A stretch of 64,000 nucleotides of DNA from Hydnum rufescens UP504 (lineage: Eukaryota; Basidiomycota; Agaricomycetes; Cantharellales; Hydnaceae): contig MU129016.1 of NCBI GenBank assembly GCA_014904985.1, positions 1-64,000 on the forward strand, given 5' to 3'. Shown one piece after another: positions 10,999 through 21,588 of this stretch. The notes under the pieces were generated by a model. That model was not told the DNA's origin. It saw nothing but the letters and a program-made list of their open reading frames with translations, and searched no databases. Each line of letters begins with the position of its first letter. Position 1 is the stretch's first letter. The translations under genes and the position numbers were made by a program.

Positions 10999-12630
10999 AT
11001 GATCACGAAAGATGATCTCACTGTTTTCGTGACTGGGTGGGATCTCAGTGTCGCCTTCTGCTGCGAACGACAACGGTGTCGTCAACGACCTGGCCGTGAC
11101 CCTGTCGTCCAGGCGGATGCTACTAAAATCATGTCTCCAATCTTCTCGACGATGTTATTGAGCCTTGGATCGAGGTGCACAATCGCTGTCTCGCTTTTTA
11201 ATAGAAGTGCCCCTGAGCGCCGACCATTAAGAATCATTCAGCTCCACACCCCTTGATCATGAGGTCCGCTTGCATTACGACCATAGAGGCATCTCAAAGG
11301 CGTTGTCGCTGTCACCTTCAATCGAAAGGAGGGATGGGAATAAGGCATTCACCCAGGATAACAGCCCCTTGATTGATGGGTGTTAGTACAACCTCTTCAC
11401 TTCCATACTCCCCGGTGAGTACGCAGTTTCGGGGATGGTTATGCACACGATTTCAGCTTGATTCCGTCACGAAGAAAATGGCCACTGATTGCGAATGTTG
11501 TCCTCCCTTCCTTTCACTTCCGACCCATTCAACAGGACGACCAATGAATTATCGCGGAATCCCGCTCGCCCAGGCGCAATCAGTCTTTGAGCAGCTCCTG
11601 CCTTGGCCACCATAGGCCTCGCCACCACGAACGGAACTGGAGCCACTCAGAGGTTAGCTAGCCCCCTCAGTCGGACTTGGGGCGCATCGTTTGCGCGCAC
11701 TTGAATCCTCATGGGTTGTTTTCGTTTGACCTCCCCGGATGTTCCTGCTGTGGCTGGAATCGATAACTCAACCCATGGACAGAACACTGCTCTGGATGCA
11801 GAAAGGGTAATGAGCAGCCCGTCAAGACCCTGCGGATCGGGATGTCAAGATGCAAGTTGGCAGATTGGATCTGCTTCTCTGACCATTCAGGACGACTGAT
11901 TACAGTATTTGCCGCAGGATTATACTCATGTTCCGGTTGCCGCTGTGTAGTGAATTTTCTCTCTTCCCCTCTTTGCTGGACGGCGCTGATTTTAGGTCTC
12001 AGATTCCTCCGTAATATTTTGGCATTCCCCTCTACTACCTGTTTGCGTGTATGACTTTTTTGAGCAACCTTGGGACGTTCTTCTCTACTGTTGCGATGCG
12101 AGTGCGATCTACTGGCGCTGGGGCATACGAGAGCATTGGAACGATTCTCTGGGTGCAGAAGGCACGCAGTGTTAGGTGAGTGGTCCCATGGCGAGGCAGT
12201 AGCTATTACTCACCTGGAGCACGCCAAGGAGGATGGACACTGGAGGAAGGTGGACAGGTGAAGATCTAGGAGAAAATGCCATCTACCTAGACCACGATGC
12301 TTCTGTCCCGCCAACGCCTGGCCTATACCCACAACACTCTGACGACGAACTTACCCGATCGCTTGATGGCTTCTCATGACTTGTTGCTCCCAGTCTCTCT
12401 GTCCTCCTGCTTCTCGAATGCTCCCCCACCTTCGGGTGAATGGGGACGCTTTGATCTTAGACGAAACCTTCGAACCTGGACAAGAGGGGTGGAATCTTTA
12501 CATTGAAATGCTATGATCTCAAAATGTGGTCTTGACGCAGCCGAGGGCGAAAAAGGAAAGCATCTGAATAAAGGGCCTTTACGATGTAGTAATTATCTCT
12601 AATGAACATTATGGCGAGCCACGACTACCT
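10999..12630. other. About 1.6 kb of DNA unrelated to the array, unrecognised
   Basis: This interval interrupts cassette 3: the other cassettes have the 3' part of the F-box-like gene and a spacer here. Only short frames are present (longest 10999-11256, 85 codons; 11373-11615, 80 codons). The plus strand reads like exons of one eroded gene, with fragments such as HYDHRGISKALSLS near 11270-11310, but I cannot name a family. I see no inverted repeats at its ends. It may be a remnant of a resident or inserted gene. Confidence 0.4.
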
Positions 12631-13549
12631 TCGATTCCCGGTGTTGTGGAATGGGAGGCAATAGGATGGAAGCTCATGCGCTCCATCTGGTCTTGAGAAT
12701 CCCTGCTCATCCGAGACTTGAGCATACTGGCAGTTGGTGGAGGACGCTAGGGGCTTCAATATCAGTGGAGAAATCAACCGATGGCGCCCGTCTTATCTAT
12801 CGTTCTACGATGGGTGCCAATCGAATAGAAGGTGAGATTGTGATGAGGGGCGGGGTACACTCACAGCGCCCGTCCCACGACAATCACATAGATTGCAAAA
12901 ATGGCACATGCGATAGAGGAATGACAGGCTACAAATTCCTTTTTCCGTCGATGGAGCGCTTGGAGCGAGACCCACCACGGCCGCTGCACTGTCCTCTCCC
13001 GCATCATCTGTTCAACTCAACATCGCACGTATATTGGTTGGCGTGCCGCGTATTTCCTCTGTGAGATGACTCGCCACAGACGCTCGATTGCGTTCATCGG
13101 TCTAGTGTCAAAACTCACACCATTTCATGCCTTGACGATCAAGCACAGGCTGTGGCGACCGTTTTCCTCGACAGAGACGATAAGTTCGACCAGATTGCCG
13201 AAGAATCCGATGGTGTCTGCACGGTATAACATTCTGCGCCGGCTGTCAGGATACAACCTATCGTACATCGCTAGACAGTAGCATCATTTACGCGAAGACA
13301 AGGAGCTAGAAGATCAATTCCAGTATCGTACGGCGGACTTGCTTGCCTTGGCCGGGAAGAAGGGGTGAGAAGTGCAATCATGGGAGCCACGCATTTACGC
13401 GAACGGGCGCATCGCGCTCGCAGAATGGGTAAAGTTGAGAGATCCAGAATAGCTAACCATTGGGTGCGAGATGCGAGTGAGAACGGACTGGGATAATACT
13501 TGGATCTTATGCACAAGGTTCCCTAGAACACGAAGCAGTATTGAGTGTA
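12631..13549 (+). pseudogene. Degenerate flavin-containing monooxygenase-like gene, copy 3
   Basis: Fragments in order are LAVGGG near 12730 (a weakened second Rossmann motif), ATGYKFLFPSMERLERDP (with indels) near 12930-12975, PLPHHLFNSTSHVYWLACR near 12990-13055 and SYIARQ near 13262-13280. The tail WEPRIYANG...AEWVKL lies near 13376-13430. Stops and shifts break the frame. The tail is interrupted at 13550 by a small inverted-repeat element and resumes at 13836 (GATGG... to about 13920). It precedes NLR copy 3. Confidence 0.5.
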
Positions 13550-13833
13550 CTGTACAATTTCGACCAAGAGTTCACGATTTTGGAGCGTGACGCAAAAATT
13601 TGCATCCGGCACCCCCCGAGACAGTTCACAAGTTGATGTGACGCGTGACAGCCAGTGAGTTTGTTCACTGTTGGCTGCCGCCGGGGTAACAGCTTCTCCT
13701 TGGCACCCACCGAGCGTGACCACACCCCCGGAAGCCAGTTCACGACCTCGTGTGACGTGTGACAAATTCCGAGTTTGGTTCAGTTCACGAGGGTGCGTGA
13801 CAGCGTGACTGAACTCTTGGTCGAATTGTACAG
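13550..13833. mobile_element. 284-bp MITE-like element with terminal inverted repeats and TA target duplication
   Basis: The left end starts CTGTACAATTTCGACCAAG (13550) and the right end finishes CTTGGTCGAATTGTACAG (13833). These are inverted repeats of about 24-25 bp differing by one base in a T run. The element is flanked by TA on both sides (13548-13549 and 13834-13835). Removing it restores the GAGTG-TA-GATGG continuity seen at the homologous site in copy 4 (AAGTGTAGATTGG near 21265). The interior has no ORF and contains repeated GTGACGCG/GTGACAGC-type words. TA duplications and short inverted ends fit a non-autonomous Tc1/mariner/pogo-like element; that class is an inference. Confidence 0.85.
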
Positions 13834-14183
13834 TAGATGGATTTTCCCCGTCCTTCTAGGGCAGAATTCATCGCTGTTCAGCAGCCATTTGAGAGGGAGG
13901 CGGTGAGAGACAGTTCCCGATTCGTTTGAAAAACTCGCGAGAAACTTGAATCGTACAGATATTGGAATGATTTGGGGGAAATGCAGGGGAAAGGGAAACT
14001 TGCCGTGATTACCTAATCTGCCGTGGCTGTCCTCATCTGCGCTGTGCAAACTTCCCCTGTTCCCATCAGAGCGCACGATCGCTGATCGATCACTCTCCCC
14101 ACAAATTACATCTGGTTACGTTGTCTACACCGACCGATCTTGAGGAATCGCCCCTTGGCTGGTTGGTACCAGTGTTCTCTATT
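13834..14183. other. End of monooxygenase copy 3 tail and spacer upstream of NLR copy 3
   Basis: After the TA target copy, array-homologous DNA resumes (TCCTTCTAGGGCAGAATTC near 13850). It runs to the NLR copy 3 start at 14184. No ORF is supported. It is equivalent to the NLR upstream regions at 1690-1918 and 21295-21588. Confidence 0.4.
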
Positions 14184-17100
14184 ATGGAACCCTACATCTC
14201 AATAAGTCAGTTTCCCTTCGATAATTCCCTGTAACTGTACTCATTCCTGTGTTCAAGATACTGGTGGAGGGGGGGATGCGGCTGGGGAAGGCGTTGCTAT
14301 TGGTGGCCGTGGAGGGGACGTCGCTATAAACCTCAACTGTGAGCTTCGTTCTGGAACTTTGCCTTTTGACTATTCACCCATAGTTCATATTACTCAGACG
14401 CCCGAGGAGCGACGGGAATCACACGTTTGATGTCGGTTCGTGCCCGCCACGCCGAGTATAACTCTGCTCGCAAGGACGCACCGTCCTCGTGTCTCGAGGG
14501 CACCCGAGTCAATATTTTGGCCGATATTATGTCGTGGTTGAGGCTTTCTAATGACAATGCACACCCTGTGTACTGGCTCAATGGGCTCGCAGGGATTGGT
14601 AAGTCAACCATTGCCGCGACAGTCGCCGAAGGAGCAGAGGAGAAGGGTATGCTAGGAGCAACTTTCTTCTTTTCTCGAAGCGACGGGGCCTTATGCGATC
14701 CGCACACCGTCTTTCCCACGCTCGCCTTCCAACTCGCGAATTCTGACAATGAATTCGAGTCCGTTATCGCGGAGGCCCTAGAAGAAGATAAAGGAATTGA
14801 GGACAGAGGCTTATTGCCTCAGCTGGAGGGTTTAATTGTGAACCCACTTCTTAGGATCCGTCGGAACTGGCAGCATCCCACACTTATCATCCTTGATGCC
14901 CTCGACGAATGCGAGGAAAGAGGTGCAACAAACATTTTACGACTTCTGTTCTCCCACGCAACTCGAGTCCCATTCCTTCGCATATTCATCACCAGTAGAC
15001 CAGAATTCCATATTTCCTCAGTATTCAATCAATTCGAGAATCACGCCAAGACAATTCTTCATGATGTCGAAGCCTCGGTTATCCAGCAGGATATCGCCCT
15101 TTACATTCGATCAGAGTTGGATAAGATTCCTCAGAGACTTGGTCTCTCCATGTCCATGGATTGGACCACGGAAGCTGAGAAGCAGGCGCTAGTGGAGAGG
15201 TCAGGAAAGCTGTTCATTTTCGCTGCGACATGTATCCGCTTCATTGGTGACGATCATGCGCTCGCTCCCGCGAGCATCTGGCCTTGATTCTTGGTACTGA
15301 ACCCCTCGAAGGCGGAGATCCATCGGAAGTGACGCCATACAAGCAACTGGACCTCCTTTACACGAGTCTGCTCCAGAAGTCGCTGTCCGATTTGAATCCG
15401 CGCCTTGTCAGGACTCGCTTCCAGATCGTTGTTGGTAGTATTGTGCTGCTTCGCCGGCCCCTCCCGCTTCGTTCCTTGGCGACTTTTGTGGAATGTGATG
15501 CTGTGATCGTGAAGAATACCTTACGCCACCTTCAATCTGTTATAATCCCGCCATCTGATGAAAATGATGCACCTCGTATCTATCACCCTTCCTTCGTTGA
15601 CTTCATCACCAGCCCTCCGCGGTGTACCGTGTCGGGATTCTTGATTGTTCCGGTCCCGGTCCAAGAGCAGCGGCATGCCCTGCGATGTTTCCACCTTATG
15701 GACACATACCTCAAACAAGATGTGGCCGGGATTGAAGATGTGTCATTGTTGAACAGTGAGGTCGATGGGTTTGAAGTGAAAGTGGCAAAAGCCTTGCCTC
15801 TGGAGGCACAATATGCATGTCAGTTTTGGGGCTCACATCTGTCGCGTGTTGACATTGGAGATGAGAAGGTGATGGCAGCGCTGGAGGACTTTGCGATGCG
15901 GTTGATGTTGTGGTGGATTGAGGCAATGAGCCTGCTGGGTATTATGCACACTGTTGCAAGAATGATTCAGGAGGCACGCCAGTGGGCAGTATGTGGATCC
16001 ATTGTTCATCATTGGATGATCTACTAATTTTCATTTTGTCATTGATGAAAGATACACTCGAAATGTGAATTGACTCTCATTACTATGCTGGCTGATGGAC
16101 ACCGGTTTGTTCTTGTTCACGGCGAAATGATACAAATCAGTGCACTGCAGGTATATTACTCTGCCTTGCCATTTACTCCTCATGACACAGCAATGTACAA
16201 AGTATATTCCAAAGAGGCAAGGCATTCTGTCCGTGTGCTTCAGGGGGTTGACCCTCAATGGCCAGAGAATCTGGTCAGTTTTCATGGTGATACTTGGCCC
16301 ATTTCCTGCATAGCCTGTTCAAAAGATGGCTTGCAAATGGCAGCAGCCTCCCATCAGTGCATACAGCTGTTTGATGTTGCATCAGGTTTGCTCATTGCAA
16401 CCCTAAAAGACCATCCTAATGACCTGGCTCTTTCTATGGCATTTTCACCTGATGGTTCACAACTGGCATCAGGCACCATGGAGCACTCCATCTGGTTGTG
16501 GGATGCCACTTCAGGCATCCCCACTGGAGTGCTAAAAGGCCATTTGGATGAAGTTCAGAGTGTGGCATTTTCACCTGATGGGTTGAAATTGGCATCAGGC
16601 TCATCTGACTGCTCTGTGCGCATATGGGATGCCACATCAGGTGTACCCATCAGAATCCTAGAAGGACATACTGATGAGGTTATGTCTGTTGCATTTTCAC
16701 CTGATGGCTCACAACTGGCATCAGGCTCTTTTGACTCTTCCATATGGCTCTGGGATGGCACATTGGGCATGCCTATTGCTATCCTAAGAGGTGATGCTGG
16801 TTCAGTTCATTCCATAGCATTTTCACCAGATGGCTCAAAACGAGCAGGTTCCAATGCTTCTTTAATCTGGTTGTGGGACACCACATCTCATACCTCCATT
16901 GCAGTCCTAAGAGGCCACACTGAATTGATTAATTCCATTTCATTTTCACTGGATGGGATGCAACTGGCATCTGGTTCTGAAGATAAATCAATATGAGTGT
17001 GGGATGCCACATCAGGCATGCTCCTTTTCATCCTAGGTGGTACTGGCCAGGGTAAATCTGCCATGTTTACACCTGATGGGTTGCTATTGACTGTGTCTGG

Positions 17101-18028
17101 CTCCTCTGTCCAACTGTGGGATACTACATTACCACTGGACATGTCCATTGCAGCAGTAGAAGGCCATTCAGGCAGGATCTGCAATCTTACATTTTCACTG
17201 GATGGCTTGCAGCTGGCCTCAGGCTCCAAGGATGGTTCCATTTGGCTGTGGGATGCCATGTCTGGAGAAGCCATTGCAATCATACAAGGCCACACAGATG
17301 CTGTCAATTCCATTGCATTTTCACCAGATGGCTTTCAACTAGCATCGGCCTCCTATGACAGATCTATCCGATTGTGGGATACCACATCAGGCACATCCCT
17401 TGCAATATTAGAAGGACATACTGAATGGGTTGGTTCTGTTGCATTTTCACCAGATGGTTTGCAACTGGCCTCAGGTTCTGGGGATTGTTCCATTCGGCTG
17501 TGGGACCCCATATTGAGCACACCTATTGCAATCCTAAGAGGCCATTCCAACCCTGTTGCACCTGTTGCATTTTCACCTGATGGTTTACAGCTGGCTTCAG
17601 TTTCATATCAGTCTGTCTGGTTGTGGGATGCCATAATGGGCACATGCATTGCAATCCTCCCATGTTACAATGCACATGATGTCCATGGCATCACATTTTC
17701 TGCAGATGCTCAAACTTTGATTATGAAAACTGGCCTACAGCTCTCCCTATGGGATTTAACTTCCCAGCCTCCTTGTCAGTTAGATTCTGAGTTGTATACT
17801 GTGATGGACCCATCTTCCATCAGCTTGATTCCCCCCATTTGTTCTTTCAAAGGTCAGTGGATAACCATGCGGTGGTTTCCAGGCAATCATGTTAGATGTA
17901 TCTGTTATATTCCTCCTTCCTGTAGCCCCAATCATAGTACTGTGGTGGACTCACCACATCACTTTCGGATTGCATTTGGGTGTGCCGATGGCCGTGTTGT
18001 ACTTCTCGATACTCAGCATTGTTTATAG
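14184..18028 (+). pseudogene. NACHT-WD40 NLR receptor, copy 3 (nearly complete, two lesions)
   Basis: Exons: 14184-14205 (MEPYISI), 14258-14338 (glycine-rich TGGGGDAAGEGVAIGGRGGD), 14398-15988 and 16052-18028; introns have GT...AG ends. The NACHT module has P-loop GLAGIGKST near 14590, a sensor-like DGALCD segment and Walker [10 protein letters not shown] near 14885. After a helical linker with the YHPSFVDFI motif (near 15580), the fourth exon opens a propeller of about 12 WD40 blades with the SPDG...LASGS...LWDATSG pattern, ending in [12 protein letters not shown]. Two lesions separate it from an intact gene: one missing C near 15269 in a CCC run, and TGA at 16994-16996 where copy 4 has CGA. 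Without them it would encode about 1,220 residues. Expected role: cytosolic non-self receptor. Its WD40 part is almost CpG-free. Confidence 0.88.
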
Positions 18029-18770
18029 TTTCATGCAAGTGTCAACAAACTGGTAGTAGAGGGATGAGTACCCCACGGATGAACAGAAACACATGGACAT
18101 GTCCTCCAGCAAATTGAGAAGACCCACAGCCCTCATGGATGGGATCACAAACGTCTATATGGTCAAAATTAACCAACAATCATAAATCAAAGAGCTAAAA
18201 CCAGCCGACGGCAGGAGTCCCATTCACAACTTCCCAGGGAGACCCATGACTTACCTGTGGATCTGGATACGAGCCCGTGAAACCGAGGATGTCCTACGCA
18301 AGTGCTAGAGAGAAATGGTTATTACTCGGAGATTCCCAGAGGATATGGCACCATCGAGGGTCGATTCAAACAATGGTATGTAGAGGACGATAAGGGAAGG
18401 AGAACACTGAAGTCCCAGATCTCGTAGCTCCAATAAAATCTTGGGGTGAACGGGAAAAGGCCTCGGGAGGGTAGTATGAGTAGCCTCCAGGTATATTCCC
18501 GCCAGAGCCGTCGGGGGTGCTCTTCGGACGGCCCGGTGGTGAGGCCAAGGGATCTTGATCGCGCCTTCCGCGGATTACGAATCGCTATGTGAAGGTCCAC
18601 CGACAAAGCGGAAGGGTTGGAGAGTACACGCGGGGAAAGAAGGGGGGATTTCATAGGCATGCATCGGGGGCGAGCGAAATCTTGAGAATGGAACTCAGGG
18701 AGTGAAGAGAAGAAAAGATTCTAGCTCCTCTCCAGATTTCGCCCGGTTCTGAGCGCACGAGTGCCGTTGA
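18029..18770. repeat. Conserved segment trailing NLR copy 3 (array segment P)
   Basis: This is homologous to the segments after the other NLR copies. On the minus strand an ORF at 18322-18660 (112 codons) and a well-formed donor (CCACAG/GTAAGTCATG, plus positions 18249-18262) suggest a former convergent antisense gene. Conservation of the donor in three copies contrasts with broken frames. Product not recognised. Confidence 0.45.
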
Positions 18771-20060
18771 GTTAGATACGTTCCTTGCTAGATCGACATT
18801 GCGGATGCGGTCTGACACGATATGTCGGAGTGGGGATACACGGCTTAATAAGTGGTTGGGATCCTGCTGGTGTGTCCCGGAGGAGTTCGGCAACGCGTCG
18901 CGGTCGTGAGGTTTTCAATGTCGCATTCCAACGCGCAGCATAGACCAGGGATGAATGAATTCAATTGCAGACAGCAGGTTCAGGTTGCCAGTGCGACATG
19001 GTCAGAAAGAAATACGAACAAGGCGAGACGGAGAACGGGTACTAGCTGTTGCTCACTAGCATTAGCCATCCCTTGACCCCACGAGTTCGGAACTACAAAT
19101 GAGGGAGAAGCCCGGAGCGTTCAGGGTTGGAAAATTATTGCGGAGTTCTGCCAGGAGACTGTTTTAAAAGCAGAGAGCATCTTCAGAATGGAAGGTTCCT
19201 AGTCATAGGAATGATTACGTAAGAAGGTCATCGATGCCAATCCCCCTGTTGCTACCTAATAGTTTCACAAAGCAGCCCCTCTTTCATCTCCCTGTTGTTA
19301 TCCAAACGAATTATCGTGGCCTCAGAGTACTAGGGAATAGAATGCTTATCAATCCTGCAGGTGCCTGTACTCGCTCATCTGTCGACAATCACATCTGGGG
19401 ATCCTTATTTCTTGATTCGTTCGACGACCCACGGAAGAGTAATGAGTTGTGTGGTTGGGAACCGCTGTACAAGGGGCGTATCGAGGCAGCCCAAGGCCTA
19501 CTGCTTGTCTGAGAGCGATACGAGACCGCGGAAGAACCATGAGACAATACTGCGAAGGAGACGTGGGATATGGAACTCATCGAGGCGTTCAAAGCCTGTG
19601 CCACGGCCCTCTGAATCCCGCGGTCGAGTCCAACCGGCGGAGACGTCGGGCCTCAAGGGTTTGCAGGATCTCTGAATCCCTCATGGCTCAACCAGAATGG
19701 AGGTGCGGACCTATAAAATTTGTCACCTTGGCCACCCCCACGAACTGGACCACATTCCCGACACGTCCTGGGTGGCTTTAATCGTCATGACATAAATGAG
19801 GGCTCGATGGTGCCCCATCGGTCTCGCGGACATCGGCCGGGAGTTCTCAATCCCTAAGTGTAACCATAGAGGCCACACGTTTCAACGAACGTACCCCCGT
19901 ACGCGAAGAATGGGCGAAGTCGCAGAGTTGCAAAGTTCCTGCCGATCGAGTCGAGGTGTGGCTGGGAACAGACAAAGAGAGCAGACAAATCTAATGAACA
20001 AGGCCCGCGAGAATGTGAAGCAGCATATAGAGAAGATTGGTTCTACCCGTCCCAATATAT
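18771..20060 (+). pseudogene. Degenerate F-box-like gene, copy 4
   Basis: The core lies near 19380-19560, with SLFLDSFDDPRKSNEL followed by GWEPLYKGRIEAAQGLLLV in one open frame (19234-19512). The adjacent downstream piece is in another frame (19449-19781). The C-terminal block (near 19640-19850) and the shared tail (19850-20030) align with copy 2. Several frame changes make it non-functional as written. It is the most readable member for recognising the family; the F-box-type assignment is tentative. Confidence 0.4.
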
Positions 20061-20459
20061 AGGCAGAATTAATCGCTGTTCAACAGCCATTTGATAGAGA
20101 GGTAGTGAGACAATTCGAGATTCGTTTACACTAAAATACCGTAATTTTAATCGTTTGAATAGTGTGATGATTTGGTAGGCCACCACACTGAGAGAAACCA
20201 TGGTGAGAGTGCATAGATGAATGCGCAGGATTGCTCACTGTGTCGTGTCGAAGGGCCAGGGCTCAAGGTTCTCCCAGACGATCCGGGTTCAGCCTCGTGG
20301 GGGCCTGCTTTTCTGAGCTCGTCTTCTTTGCACATTCGAGCGTACAGTATTGGAATTCACGGGAAGAATCGACATATACTGTAGGCCTATGGAAGAGATT
20401 GTTGTGTGACGTGACATCAGCGTTCCATAACGGTCCTGTGTAACACTAAAAATATAGAG
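20061..20459. other. Spacer between F-box-like copy 4 and monooxygenase copy 4
   Basis: This spacer is nearly colinear with 7831-8199. It contains the recurrent GGCAGAATTAATCGCTGTTC block and a GGTTCAGCCTCGTGGGGGCC block. No intact ORF is supported; the distal part may hold eroded monooxygenase 5' exons. Confidence 0.4.
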
Positions 20460-21290
20460 GCATCTGGTATCGAGAATCCTCACCTTCCGGGAAGTGCTAG
20501 TCATCGGTGGAGGACGAGAGACTTGGTATCAGTGAGGAAATCACCATACTACCTGTCTTGCCTATCGTTCTACCATGGGAGCCAATTGAACAGAAGGTGC
20601 GATTCTGATGACACGCGTCATGGCGTGCCGCCCCCACAAAAATCGGGTGGGTTGTGAAGACGAGACATTCGCAACAGGCTATAAATACTTTTTCTCATCG
20701 ACGGAACACTTGGAGAGAGACCCAACACCATCGCTGGACGGTCCCTCCTGGATCATTTGTTCAATTCGCCGTTGCACATATATCTGCTAGTGCGCCATGT
20801 GTTTCCTCTGTGTGATTACTCGCCACAAATTCTTGCTTTCGTCGGTCTGGTGTCAAAACTGATGCCACTTCCTACCTGGGAGGATCAAGCACAAGCTGTT
20901 GCGACTATGATAAGTTTGATAATGCCGCGGAAGAGTCGCCGGTCTCTACCCGGGCCAACATTCTGAACCGGCGATCGGGATCCAAGCTATCGTACATCGC
21001 TGAACACAGTGGCATCGTTTGGGCGAAATCGACGCCGAGCCAGAGGGTCAATTTCAGTATCGTACAGACTTGCTTTCGCCCTGGCCAAGAAGAAAGGGTG
21101 GGAAGTGCGGTCATGGGAACCCACATTTAGGTGAACGCACGTGCCTTGCGCACAGAATGAGTATAGCTGGAGATCCGGAATTGAGTGCGAAGTGTAGGTG
21201 GGAACGGACTGGGAGAATGCTGAGATCCAACGGACAAAGCCCTCGAGAATGCAACGCAGAATCAAGTGTAGATTGGCTCTACTCATCCTT
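20460..21290 (+). pseudogene. Degenerate flavin-containing monooxygenase-like gene, copy 4
   Basis: Recognisable parts are a VLVIGGG-like motif near 20490-20512, FATGYKYFFSSTEHLERDP near 20670-20725, FVGLVSKLMPLPTWEDQAQA near 20838-20900 and a SYIAEHS segment near 20990. The shared tail ends in GERTCLAHRM-type codons near 21130-21160 (family tail to about 21290). Frameshifts separate the blocks. The N-terminal FAD half is missing, as in the other copies. It lies directly upstream of the best-preserved NLR. Confidence 0.55.
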
Positions 21291-21588
21291 CTAGTAGGGC
21301 AGAATTCACACTTGTACAGCAGCATGACGCAGTAGACAATTCCCAATTTGGTTAAACAACAATAGTAATTCGGATTGCCGAGACCTGGCCACAACGCAAG
21401 AAATTTTTGAGGTGAAGTAGGCAACTTGCGCGATTATCTAGTCGCTTCTGGCTGTGTTGCACAAATACCTCCTTGCCACCCATTAGAGCCCACGATCCCA
21501 CTGATTACTCCATCGTAAATCAGGCCTATCAGATACATTTTCTCCGATCTCGAGGAATCGCCTGGGGCCGGTACCGGCTTTCTCCATC
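21291..21588. promoter_or_regulatory. Upstream region of NLR copy 4
   Basis: This is the array-conserved spacer before the NLR start codon, containing CGATCTCGAGGAATCGCC about 45 bp before the ATG, which recurs before all four NLR loci (1878, 9392, 14135). The repeated conservation suggests promoter or 5' UTR sequence, but I cannot name a factor site. Confidence 0.35.
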
